From Planctomycetaceae bacterium (lineage in GTDB: Bacteria > Planctomycetota > Planctomycetia > Planctomycetales > Planctomycetaceae), in contig JAKFWA010000119.1 in the NCBI GenBank assembly GCA_021732995.1, positions 1 through 64,000 on the forward strand: DNA of 64,000 bases, in the 5' to 3' direction. The position numbers were made by a program, and so were the translations under genes. Numbering within the stretch: position 1 is the first letter of the stretch; each line of letters starts with the position of its first letter. Positions 26,982 through 35,478 of this stretch are shown piece by piece. The notes under the pieces were generated by a model. The model saw nothing but the letters and a program-made list of their open reading frames with translations, was not told the DNA's origin and made no database searches.

Positions 26982-28562
26982 ATGAAGCTTCTTGCAGGCC
27001 AGACCGTCGGCATTGACTTGGGAACTACCTACTCATCAATCGCCCAAATTGGCGAGGACGGGTCGCCTCTGTGTATTGAGAATGCCGAGAAGAAGGTGAT
27101 TACGCCCTCGGTCGTGCTGCTTGCCGAAGACGGAAAAGTGATCGTCGGCCCAACTCCCGAACGAATCTCGGTTGAAAAGCCCGAGAACGTCGTCGAAGCC
27201 ATCAAACGCGAGATGGGCAATGCCGACTTCTACATTGTCTATCAGAACAAGAAGCTGACTCCGGAATTCATCTCGGCCCTGATTCTGAAGAAGCTGAAGC
27301 AGGACGCAGAGAAGCACATTGGCTCGATTACGAATGCCGTCATCACGGTGCCGTACTACTTCAACGACGTCCGCCGCAAGGCGAGTCAGGACGCCGGACG
27401 CATCGCTGGTTTGAACGTCATCGACATCATCAACGAACCGACGGCCGCCACGCTTGCTTACGCTTGGGAAAAGGGTGAACTCGGTCGCCCGGACATCTTC
27501 AAAGGCAACAAGACGATTCTGGTTTACGACCTCGGTGGTGGTACGTTCGACGTGACCGTCGTGCGTTACACGGCGACCGACTTCCGCGTGCTGGCCACCG
27601 ACGGTGACGTGATGCTGGGCGGTCTCGACTGGACGCGCCGCATTGTCGAGCACATCTCCGAGCAGTTCGCCAAGAAGCACGGCTCGAACCCGATGGAAGA
27701 TCCCGAGAGCCTGCAGGTGCTGTCGCAGGAGTGCGAAAAGGCCAAGCGTGAATTGAGCTCCCGCGCTCAGACGCCGGTGAATGTCTATCACAATGGTAAA
27801 TCGTTGACGTTGTCGCTCACTCGCGGCGATTTTGAACGCATGACCGCCGACTTGATGCAACGTACGCGAGACACGACGGAACTGGTGCTTCAGCAGGCCG
27901 GCATTCAGCCGAGTGACCTGGACGAAGTGGTGCTCGTCGGTGGTTCGACGTACATGCCCGTGGTCAAGCAGATGCTCAAGGAAGTCTGTCAGCGCGAACC
28001 CAACGGCAGCGTGGTGCCCCCGGAAGAAGCCGTGGCTCGCGGTGCGTGTATTCACGCCGCCATTCTGGAAGCACGACTCACTGGCGGCGAATCGCGACTC
28101 GCCAAGGCCGCAATCAATCGTCTCCGCTCGGTTTCGACGACAGACGTGAACTCGCACGCACTGGGTGTGAAGATCAGCGATCCGCAGGATCGTTCTCGCA
28201 AAATCAATCACATCATGATTCCGAAGAACACCGCCCTGCCCTTTTCGATCACGCAGCGGTTCGTGACGACTTCGGACAACCAGCAGCGAATTCACGTTTC
28301 CATTCTGCAGGGCGACGCGGTCGACCCGCTGGCTTGCGAGCAGATCGGCGACTTCCGCATCACTGGCCTGCCCGCGAATCTGCCCAAGAACAGCCCGGTC
28401 GAAGTGACCTATAGCTACGATTCCAGTGGTCGAATTCACGTGACCGCGCGGGAATTGACTGGTAACCGTGAGGCTTCTACCGAGATCGTTCGCGAGAAGA
28501 TGCAGACGGAAGAGAGCATCGACGTCATGACCGGCCTCGCAGCGGGTTATCACGTTGAATAG
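26982..28562 (+). CDS. Hsp70 family protein (DnaK paralogue without a full lid)
   Basis: 526 residues. The nucleotide-binding domain is complete: TVGIDLGTTYSSIAQIG, VITVPYYFNDVRRKASQDAG, INEPTAATLAYAW, ILVYDLGGGTFDVTVV, and EVVLVGGSTYMPVV. A substrate-binding beta domain follows (VNSHALGVKI, PKNTALPFSITQRFVTT, GRIHVTARELTGN). The protein ends about 100 residues earlier than DnaK, so the helical lid and the EEVD-type tail are largely lost. ATG at 26982 is preceded by AAGGGA. The next gene encodes a J-like membrane protein and the third a cNMP-domain kinase, so this is a specialised rather than housekeeping chaperone. No grpE or dnaJ is adjacent. Confidence 0.9.
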   Translation: MKLLAGQTVGIDLGTTYSSIAQIGEDGSPLCIENAEKKVITPSVVLLAEDGKVIVGPTPERISVEKPENVVEAIKREMGNADFYIVYQNKKLTPEFISALILKKLKQDAEKHIGSITNAVITVPYYFNDVRRKASQDAGRIAGLNVIDIINEPTAATLAYAWEKGELGRPDIFKGNKTILVYDLGGGTFDVTVVRYTATDFRVLATDGDVMLGGLDWTRRIVEHISEQFAKKHGSNPMEDPESLQVLSQECEKAKRELSSRAQTPVNVYHNGKSLTLSLTRGDFERMTADLMQRTRDTTELVLQQAGIQPSDLDEVVLVGGSTYMPVVKQMLKEVCQREPNGSVVPPEEAVARGACIHAAILEARLTGGESRLAKAAINRLRSVSTTDVNSHALGVKISDPQDRSRKINHIMIPKNTALPFSITQRFVTTSDNQQRIHVSILQGDAVDPLACEQIGDFRITGLPANLPKNSPVEVTYSYDSSGRIHVTARELTGNREASTEIVREKMQTEESIDVMTGLAAGYHVE

Positions 28563-28600
28563 ACAGTTGTTACTCTTGCCTGCAGGACATTGACGTTGAC

Positions 28601-28637
28601 GAAGCCCGGTTTCAGATTGGACCGGGCTTCTCTGCAT
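28601..28637 (+). terminator. Hairpin between the Hsp70 and J-like genes (terminator or attenuator)
   Basis: A perfect 10-bp stem GAAGCCCGGT/ACCGGGCTTC (28601-28610, 28621-28630) with a 10-nt loop is followed by only a weak TCTGCAT tail. It may lower rather than stop readthrough into the next gene. Confidence 0.6.
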
Positions 28638-28666
28638 AGGGCCTCGAAATCAGAAGGAGCCGTCCA

Positions 28667-29749
28667 GTGGAATTGGACGTCTATAAAGAGTGGCTTGGTA
28701 TCCCGGACGGGCCGCGACCGCCGGATCATTACACGCTCCTGCGCCTGGTTCAGTTTGAGGACAACGCCGAGAAGGTCCGTAACAACTACAAGAAGCTCAA
28801 CGGGCACGTCCGCAAGTACGCGTCTGGGCAGTACTCGGTGAAATCGCAGGCGTTGTTGAATGAGATCGCCAAAGCGATGCTCTGCCTGACCGATCCCGAG
28901 CGCAAACGCGAGTATGATGAAACGATGGGCCGTGAGTTCCCCGAGGATGCGGGAGCGACCGTGCCGATGGAACGCATCCTCGCGAAGCAGGGACACATCA
29001 CTCGCGATCAGATCAAGGAAGCAGAAGAGTTCGCTGATCGTCGCGGCCTGTCGATGCGCGACGCCGTCGTGCAGATGAAAATGGTGACGCAGGAGATTGC
29101 CACTCAAGCGCTGGCTGAAGAGCTGAAGCTGCCGTATGTAGACCTCGGTGACATGACTCCGGATGAGGAAGTCCTCGACCAGACGCCGAAAGTGCTGTGT
29201 TCGCGGAATTCGTTGCTGCCACTGTTCATCGACGACAACCGCCTGATGGTGGCCTGCGCGGATGAGCCGACTCATCAGTGCGAAGACGAATTGCGGTTGC
29301 GGTTCGGCGTGCCGATGCGGCGCGTGATGGCAACTCCGACTGCTGTAAACGCTGCCATTGCGAAGTTCTACGCGCCCGGACTGCGAGACGACGCTGGATC
29401 GAAACCGGCTGCCGCGAAGGCGACCAAGCCGCCGAAAGCCGAATCCAAGAAGGGGACAACCGAAAAGGAAGCTCCCGCAGAGGCTGCGAAACCTGCACCA
29501 GCTCCGGTGAAGAGCGTGCGGTTCAAAGATCTGCCACCCGATCAGCAGGCTCAGCGCAAGCAGATCGGCATGATTTTGATGATGTGGGCCTTCATCGGCG
29601 GCATGGTGATCGATTCGTTCTGGCTGTCGCCGCTGCTCATCAAACTGAAGTGGTCGCTGCTGGTGCCAATCGGCTTCCTGCCGTCGCTGCCGGCGATCAC
29701 TGTGATCGGTTTGGTGGTGATGTTTGTGCTGCTGATTTATTGGAAATAG
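28667..29749 (+). CDS. Membrane protein with J-like and GspE-N/MshEN-like domains
   Basis: 360 residues from a GTG at 28667 (AGAAGGAG upstream). Residues 15-85 are a planctomycete J-like domain: PPDHYTLLRLVQF, then AMLCLTDPERKREYDE. The HPD tripeptide needed to stimulate Hsp70 ATPase is replaced by a sequence around VRKYASGQ. Residues 105-235 resemble the N-domain of type II secretion or type IV pilus ATPases (ILAKQGHITRDQIKEAEEF, LAEELKLPYVDL, NRLMVACADPT-like), in which related MshEN domains can bind c-di-GMP. An Ala/Lys/Pro linker follows, then two transmembrane helices (IGMILMMWAFIGGMVIDSFW; SLPAITVIGLVVMFVLLIYW). No ATPase domain is present. It could tether the neighbouring Hsp70 to the membrane. 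Confidence 0.75.
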   Translation: MELDVYKEWLGIPDGPRPPDHYTLLRLVQFEDNAEKVRNNYKKLNGHVRKYASGQYSVKSQALLNEIAKAMLCLTDPERKREYDETMGREFPEDAGATVPMERILAKQGHITRDQIKEAEEFADRRGLSMRDAVVQMKMVTQEIATQALAEELKLPYVDLGDMTPDEEVLDQTPKVLCSRNSLLPLFIDDNRLMVACADEPTHQCEDELRLRFGVPMRRVMATPTAVNAAIAKFYAPGLRDDAGSKPAAAKATKPPKAESKKGTTEKEAPAEAAKPAPAPVKSVRFKDLPPDQQAQRKQIGMILMMWAFIGGMVIDSFWLSPLLIKLKWSLLVPIGFLPSLPAITVIGLVVMFVLLIYWK

Positions 29750-29907
29750 TGGAGGAATTCGCTGTAAGTCATTGGCGCCGGCGTCTTTTGATATGCACAC
29801 TCGTTGATCCTTTCCGTTCTGACGACGTGAACGGGGGAGTGTTCAGGAAGTGTTGACCGGCTGGCGCGCTTCAGGGCGCTGGCGACTACTCACCGGAACA
29901 TGTTGTT

Positions 29908-31722
29908 ATGAGCGGGCCACCAAACGAACTTTCGACCAGCAATGATCGAACTCCGCCGACGAATCTGTTCGCGGATCGTGAGCGTCCGTTGATGAAGTCG
30001 CCGGGCGTGCTGAGATTCATCGACTCGCAGAGTAACCGGACACCTCACGCGCCGATGGCCGCTTTGGAGTACGTCCGGCGGCAGGCTCAGATCTCGGTTG
30101 AGGATTGCGTGGGTATCTTCCTGCACGATCAGCAGGAACGCTGGGTGCGTGGTCTTGGCTTGCCGGCCGAGGTCTATTTGCGGGTGCTGTCCGAACGCGT
30201 CGCTGTGGTTCCTGAGAGCTGGTCCTGGGAGATTGTGGCGAATGAGTTCGCGTTGCGTCAGACCTGCGGGAACCTCGCTCCACCTCCGGAAGTAGAAGAG
30301 TTCGCTGCCCGGTTCCCTGGATTGCGGGATAAGTTGGAAACGGAATTTCCGGAAAGGATTTCGCTGTCGGATATGGACTCGACCAAGGATTTTGGCAAAC
30401 AGGGAGCGGCCGATCCCGTCATGGACACTTACATAACGCCGCATTCGGATCACGAAGTTACGACGATTGAGCTGGATGACGACAGCTCCATGCACATTCT
30501 GGATGGCGGCTACAAACAAGCTCAGCACTCGTTGCTGGGCCATACTCACCCGTTCTCCCTGTTGCCGCCGTCGCTGGTCAGCAAGATCGAAACCAGACTG
30601 GAATCGGTCTGCTTCCAGCCTGACGAGTATCTGATGCGGCAAGGCGATCCGGGGACAGGATTGTTCATCATCGAGAGCGGTGAAGCGGAGATTCATTCGG
30701 CCGATGACAACGGCCAGTCGCACCTGCTGGGGGTGAGCACGGCGAAAGAGATTCTCGGTGAGATGTCGCTGCTGACAGACGAGCCCCGTACCGCCGACGT
30801 GAAGGCTCGCGGTGTCGTGCAGACGAAGTTTCTGCCGGCGCGGGTGTTCGAAGAGATCGCGTCGAGTTATCCCGTCGTCAGTCGCGTCCTGACTCAACTG
30901 CTGGCTGATCGTCTCGGGCAGCGGGGACGTGATGCGCTTACTGGGAAGACGTTGAATGAATACCGCATCCTGAAGCGGCTCGGCCGAGGCGGCATGGCTA
31001 TCGTCTATCAGGCGGAAGATGTCCGCTCGGGACAGATCGTCGCGTTGAAGATGATGAGCCACCGACTGGTTTACGATGCGCAGGCACTGCGGCTGTTCCA
31101 ACGCGAGGCGCGGCTGATTGAGTCGTTTGACCATCCGAACATCGTGCGGATGCTAGGGCGTTTTCAGGCGTTCCGGTCATTTTTTATCGTCATGGAGTTC
31201 TGCTGCGGAACGAGTCTGGACGAGGTCCTGCGCTCGAAGGGGCCGCTCTCAGATGCCGAGTTCCGATCTGCGTTCGCTCAACTGGTGGATGGTCTGACTT
31301 ATGCGCACTCGCGACAGGTGGTGCATCGGGACATCAAGCCTTCGAATGTGATGCGGCTTTCGGACGGCACGATTCGGCTGATGGATTTTGGTCTGGCGAA
31401 TCCGATCGAGGACATGCCCGCGGGGCGTCAGGCCATTGCTGGAACGCCTGCCTACATGGCGCCGGAGCAGCTTCGCGGGCAGGTTGTGGATGAACGGGCA
31501 GATTTGTTCAGCCTGGGCTGCACTGCCTACCGCCTTTTGACTGGTAAACCGGCATTTCCGCAGACGACACTGGCTCGGATCCGCGCTGCACACGCACGCT
31601 GGGAGCCGCCGGAGTTGGCCGACGTTGCTCCTGATATCCGCGACTTCGTTCGTGGCTGTCTGCAACGCAATCCAGATGAGCGGCATATTGACCAGGATAT
31701 GATCGCTAGCTGGCACAGTTGA
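29908..31722 (+). CDS. Ser/Thr protein kinase with cyclic-nucleotide-binding-type domain
   Basis: 604 residues. The N-terminal 200 residues are unassigned. A cNMP/CRP-type beta barrel lies at about 216-335 (FQPDEYLMRQGDPGTGLFII, GEMSLLTDEPRTADVKA). A Hanks-type kinase fills 352-598: glycine loop LGRGGMAIVYQ, Lys381 in VALKMM, HRD loop VVHRDIKPSN with Asp475, DFG at 493, and GTPAYMAPEQL. The GEMSLLTDEPRTA phosphate-binding cassette looks intact, so it may bind a cyclic nucleotide; many such domains do not. Kinase at the C-terminus with no membrane helix is unlike most bacterial PknB-type receptors. It lies 160 bp downstream of the J-like gene on the same strand, and 28 bp before the helicase gene. 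Confidence 0.92.
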   Translation: MSGPPNELSTSNDRTPPTNLFADRERPLMKSPGVLRFIDSQSNRTPHAPMAALEYVRRQAQISVEDCVGIFLHDQQERWVRGLGLPAEVYLRVLSERVAVVPESWSWEIVANEFALRQTCGNLAPPPEVEEFAARFPGLRDKLETEFPERISLSDMDSTKDFGKQGAADPVMDTYITPHSDHEVTTIELDDDSSMHILDGGYKQAQHSLLGHTHPFSLLPPSLVSKIETRLESVCFQPDEYLMRQGDPGTGLFIIESGEAEIHSADDNGQSHLLGVSTAKEILGEMSLLTDEPRTADVKARGVVQTKFLPARVFEEIASSYPVVSRVLTQLLADRLGQRGRDALTGKTLNEYRILKRLGRGGMAIVYQAEDVRSGQIVALKMMSHRLVYDAQALRLFQREARLIESFDHPNIVRMLGRFQAFRSFFIVMEFCCGTSLDEVLRSKGPLSDAEFRSAFAQLVDGLTYAHSRQVVHRDIKPSNVMRLSDGTIRLMDFGLANPIEDMPAGRQAIAGTPAYMAPEQLRGQVVDERADLFSLGCTAYRLLTGKPAFPQTTLARIRAAHARWEPPELADVAPDIRDFVRGCLQRNPDERHIDQDMIASWHS

Positions 31723-31750
31723 CTTCGCTTTCAGGATACTGAGACCTCGC

Positions 31751-33871
31751 ATGGATGAGACTTCTTCTTCGTCGGATGCCGCCGACGAAGTACTGCTGCA
31801 ATCGCTGAACCCGCAGCAACGCGCGGCGGTCACTCACGGCATGACGCCGTTGCTGATCGTGGCGGGAGCGGGAACCGGCAAGACGACGACGCTGACTCAT
31901 CGAGTTGCCTGGCTCATCCATCAAGGCATCGATCCGCGGCGCATTTTGCTGCTGACCTTCACCCGGCGGGCCGCCGCTGAAATGCTCGGCCGAGTGGGTG
32001 CTTGCCTGCGGCAGATGGAGACCAATACGGCTCGCGGTGTTGCGAAGGCTCAACAGTCGGCGATTTGGGGAGGAACCTTTCACGCGGTTGCCGTGCAGTT
32101 ACTGCGGCACCATGGAAGGCTGATCGGGCTGGAACCGGATTTCAGCGTTGTCGATCGTGCGGACTCGGAAGACTTGCTCAATGTCGTGCGGCAAGAGCAA
32201 CTAAAGCCGGCCGAAGGCAAGCGGATGCCGCTGAAGGAGACGTGTCTTTCGATTTACAGCCGCTGCGTCAACTCACGCGATCCGCTGAAGCAGGTGCTGG
32301 CCGATCTGTTTCCGTGGTGCGTTGAATTCGAAGAGGAGCTGAAGGGCATCTTTCGCGGATACGTCGAACGTAAGGAACAACAGCACGTGCTGGACTACGA
32401 CGACTTGCTGTTGTTCTGGAACGCGCTCGTCGGCACAGAAGCCGGCGGCGCCGCGGTTCGCAAGCAGTTCGACTGCGTGCTAGTCGATGAGTACCAGGAC
32501 ACGAACGTGCTGCAGTCCGAGATTTTGCGGCACATTTGCCCCGATGGGCGTGGCCTGACAGTCGTCGGTGACGATGCGCAGTCGATCTATTCGTTTCGCG
32601 CGGCGACGGTGCGCAACATCCTCGACTTCCCCGAGCAGTTTCCCGGTACGACGGTTGCCAAGCTGGAAGAGAACTACCGCAGCACGCAGTTCATTCTCGA
32701 TGCCAGCAACCGCATCATCGCGGAATCAAAGGAGCGGCACGAAAAGAACCTGTTTTCGTCGCGGACCGGAGGACAGCGTCCGCAGGTCGTCGCCTGCATG
32801 GACGAGGACGAGCAGGCCGATTTCATTGTGCGCGAGGTTCTGGCTCATCGTGAGAAAGGAACGCCCCTTAAGCGACAGGCGGTGCTGTTCCGTGCTTCAC
32901 ATCACAGCCTGGGGCTGGAAGTGGTGCTCGCCGAGCAGAACATTCCGTTCCATAAGTACGGCGGCCTGAAGTTTGTCGAAGCGGCGCACATCAAGGACTT
33001 GATGGCGTTCCTGAGATTGGCCGAGAACCCGCTGGATATCGTTTCTGCGACTCGGGTGTTGTTGCTGTTACCGGGCATTGGCCAGAAACGCTCCGAACAA
33101 CTGATGTCGGCATTGCACGCGAACCAGGGAGACTTTGCTGCCTGGGAGTCGGTCTCCGTGCCGGCCGCAGCCAAGGAGTATTGGCCTGAGTTTGTTCACC
33201 TGTTGAAATACCTGGGACGGGCGAGCCGCAAACGAGGTCAGGCCAATCCGGTCGAGTCTTCGCTGCCCATTGAGATCGAAGCCGTTCGCAAGTTCTATGC
33301 TCCATTGCTGGAGTTGAAGTACGAGAACCCCGTGGTGCGCGGGAACGATTTGCAGCAACTCGCTCACATCTCGGCGCGATTCAAGGACCGAGCGGACTTT
33401 TTAACCTCGATCACGCTCGACCCGCCGTCATCGACTCAGGATCTGGCGAGTAATCCCGTTCTGGACGAAGACTATCTGGTGCTCAGCACGATCCATTCGG
33501 CCAAGGGGCTGGAATGGAACAACGTGTTCGTGATTCACGCGACTGACGGCAACATCCCCTCGGAAATGTCCACCAAAGACGAGGGGCAGATTGAGGAAGA
33601 GCGGCGGTTGTTCTACGTCGCTTTGACGCGAGCCAAGGACCATCTCTACGTCTGCCAGCCGCAACGGTACTATGCCCGCAATCGTTGGCGTGACGACTAC
33701 ACGCTGCCGCAGCTCACTCGGTTTCTGACTCGGAACGCTCGAGCAGCTTTTGACTGGCGGTTGCCGGATCAGGACGAGCCCATTGTTCCGCACGCGGCGG
33801 CGACTGCGGAAACGGTTCCGGTGACTCCTGCCATCAACGCTCATCAGCATTCGCGGTCATTGTGGCAGTGA
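31751..33871 (+). CDS. UvrD/PcrA-type superfamily 1 DNA helicase
   Basis: 706 residues with all SF1A motifs in order: Q motif NPQQRAAV, Walker A GAGTGKTTT, LTFTRRAAAEM, DYDDLLLFW, motif II VLVDEYQDTN, motif III VGDDAQSIYSFRAA, motif IV LEENYRST, motif V STIHSAKGLEWNNVF and motif VI RRLFYVALTRAKDHL. A 3'-5' helicase of repair or replication restart is expected; it is nearer to the shorter UvrD-like helicases than to RecB or AddA, and no nuclease domain is fused. Starts at the ATG at 31751 with a poor ribosome site, close behind the kinase gene, suggesting translational coupling. Confidence 0.93.
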   Translation: MDETSSSSDAADEVLLQSLNPQQRAAVTHGMTPLLIVAGAGTGKTTTLTHRVAWLIHQGIDPRRILLLTFTRRAAAEMLGRVGACLRQMETNTARGVAKAQQSAIWGGTFHAVAVQLLRHHGRLIGLEPDFSVVDRADSEDLLNVVRQEQLKPAEGKRMPLKETCLSIYSRCVNSRDPLKQVLADLFPWCVEFEEELKGIFRGYVERKEQQHVLDYDDLLLFWNALVGTEAGGAAVRKQFDCVLVDEYQDTNVLQSEILRHICPDGRGLTVVGDDAQSIYSFRAATVRNILDFPEQFPGTTVAKLEENYRSTQFILDASNRIIAESKERHEKNLFSSRTGGQRPQVVACMDEDEQADFIVREVLAHREKGTPLKRQAVLFRASHHSLGLEVVLAEQNIPFHKYGGLKFVEAAHIKDLMAFLRLAENPLDIVSATRVLLLLPGIGQKRSEQLMSALHANQGDFAAWESVSVPAAAKEYWPEFVHLLKYLGRASRKRGQANPVESSLPIEIEAVRKFYAPLLELKYENPVVRGNDLQQLAHISARFKDRADFLTSITLDPPSSTQDLASNPVLDEDYLVLSTIHSAKGLEWNNVFVIHATDGNIPSEMSTKDEGQIEEERRLFYVALTRAKDHLYVCQPQRYYARNRWRDDYTLPQLTRFLTRNARAAFDWRLPDQDEPIVPHAAATAETVPVTPAINAHQHSRSLWQ

Positions 33872-34016
33872 GTGCTGGCCGTCTTTGCTCAAGCGCTCCC
33901 TGCCCTTCTTTTGATCGCAGACTTTGGGCCGGAACGCCGGATCTCTATCATCGCCGCTGGCTGGAGCACTGCGCTGTAGCCAGTTTCCCTTTGCTAATGG
34001 ATGTAGGTCAGAGGTT

Positions 34017-35402
34017 ATGAGGATCACAACTCGCGCATTTTGCGGGATCGCGGCGCTGTTCATCGGGGCTGTCGTGTCGTTCGCTCAGGAGAAGACTGAG
34101 GAGCCAAAGGCTCCGGTTAAGAAGCCCGCTTCGGAGCTGAAGGTCACGACCGAAGAGGATAAGAAGCCTGATGAATCGCCTGAAGAGACCTGGAAGAAGG
34201 CGTCCGCGCGGAAGCTGGAGATCTTCAACAAGCTCCAGCAGTTGAAGAAGGATTTTACCAAGGCTGAAGGACGCGAAGCTCAGACGAAGCTGCGTAACGA
34301 GTTCGTTGAACTGCTGCGCGAGTTCGAAGTCGATATCTCTCCAAAGATGCTGGAACTGGCCGAAGGCATTTACAAAGCCGATCCTCAGAATCTGGACGCC
34401 GCGGAACTCGTGATGCAGAAGGCGTTCAACGAGAACCAGTACGAGAAATCCGACGAAATCTCGGCGAAGTTGCTGGCTGCGAATCGGAAGAGCAAGAACG
34501 TCGTGACGACGGCGGCCATCTCTGAGTACGCCGTGCACAAGTTTGAAGACGCGTCAGCTCTGCTGGCCGATGCCGAGCAACACAATAAACTCGATGTGAG
34601 CTACGGCCGCTATGTTGACGCGGCGAAGAGTTACATCGACTTCTGGAAGAAGGAACAGGAGATCCGCGCGAAGGAAGCGGCTCTGGAAGGCGACAAGGCT
34701 CTGCCGCAAGTTGCGTTTGAAACGACCAAGGGCAAGATCGTCTTTGAGCTCTTCGAAGATCAGGCACCGAACACCGTCGCGAATTTCATCAGCCTCGTTG
34801 AGGGCAAGAAGTACGATAACACGTCGTTCCATCGCGTGTTGCCTGGCTTCATGGCTCAGGGCGGCGATCCTTACACGCTGAATTCTGATCCGACGGACGA
34901 CGGTCAGGGCGGCCCGGGCTACCGCATCGCCTGCGAGTGCTATCGGCCAGATGCGCGCTTGCACTTCCGCGGGTCACTGAGCATGGCTCACGCGGGTAAG
35001 GACTCGGGCGGCTCGCAGTTCTTCATCACTCATCTGCCGACCCACTGGCTCAACCCGCGGACAACGCCGACTGAGGGCGGCCACACGGTGTTCGGCCGAG
35101 TGATTGAAGGCATGGATATCGCCGCTGCCATCAAGCGTGGCGACAAGATCACTGCTGCGACCGTCCTGCGTAAGCGGTCGCACGAGTACAAGCCGGAGAA
35201 GATCGCCGATCCGGACGAGCCGAAGACCGAAGCTGAAACCAACAAGACAGAAAAGAAGGACGATTCGAAGACTCCAGCCAAGGGCAAGGAAGAAAAGTCT
35301 AAAGACGAGGCCACGAAGTCGGACGCTCCTGCCGATTCCAAGAAGGAAGAGACGCCGAAGACAGAATCCAAGTCGGATGCTCCGGCGGACAAGAAGGAAT
35401 AG
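34017..35402 (+). CDS. Exported cyclophilin-type peptidyl-prolyl isomerase
   Basis: 461 residues. A signal peptide (FCGIAALFIGAVVSFAQ) leads to a helical N-domain (55-215) with TPR-like character, then a cyclophilin domain at about 232-385: VAFETTKGKIVFELFEDQAP, the catalytic FHRVLPGFMAQGGDP (Arg273), and GSLSMAHAGKDSGGSQFFIT. The C-terminal 60 residues are almost only Lys, Glu, Asp, Ser, Pro and Thr, a disordered tail. It should assist folding in the periplasm. ATG at 34017 follows CAGAGG. Ends at a strong terminator (35445-35478). Confidence 0.92.
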   Translation: MRITTRAFCGIAALFIGAVVSFAQEKTEEPKAPVKKPASELKVTTEEDKKPDESPEETWKKASARKLEIFNKLQQLKKDFTKAEGREAQTKLRNEFVELLREFEVDISPKMLELAEGIYKADPQNLDAAELVMQKAFNENQYEKSDEISAKLLAANRKSKNVVTTAAISEYAVHKFEDASALLADAEQHNKLDVSYGRYVDAAKSYIDFWKKEQEIRAKEAALEGDKALPQVAFETTKGKIVFELFEDQAPNTVANFISLVEGKKYDNTSFHRVLPGFMAQGGDPYTLNSDPTDDGQGGPGYRIACECYRPDARLHFRGSLSMAHAGKDSGGSQFFITHLPTHWLNPRTTPTEGGHTVFGRVIEGMDIAAAIKRGDKITAATVLRKRSHEYKPEKIADPDEPKTEAETNKTEKKDDSKTPAKGKEEKSKDEATKSDAPADSKKEETPKTESKSDAPADKKE

Positions 35403-35444
35403 TTCGCCGCTCGCGTTAACGAGTTCTTCAACGACAAAGCACAG

Positions 35445-35478
35445 ACAGCCTCGGAGTTTTCCGGGGCTGTTTCTTTCT
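35445..35478 (+). terminator. Intrinsic terminator after the cyclophilin gene
   Basis: An 11-bp stem ACAGCCTCGGA/TCCGGGGCTGT (one T-G pair) with a GTTT loop, followed by TTCTTTCT, 42 bases after the stop codon. Confidence 0.85.

Noticed and set aside
27036-28637. 533-codon minus-strand frame
   Set aside because: Complete antisense of the Hsp70 gene, a common artefact for this family.
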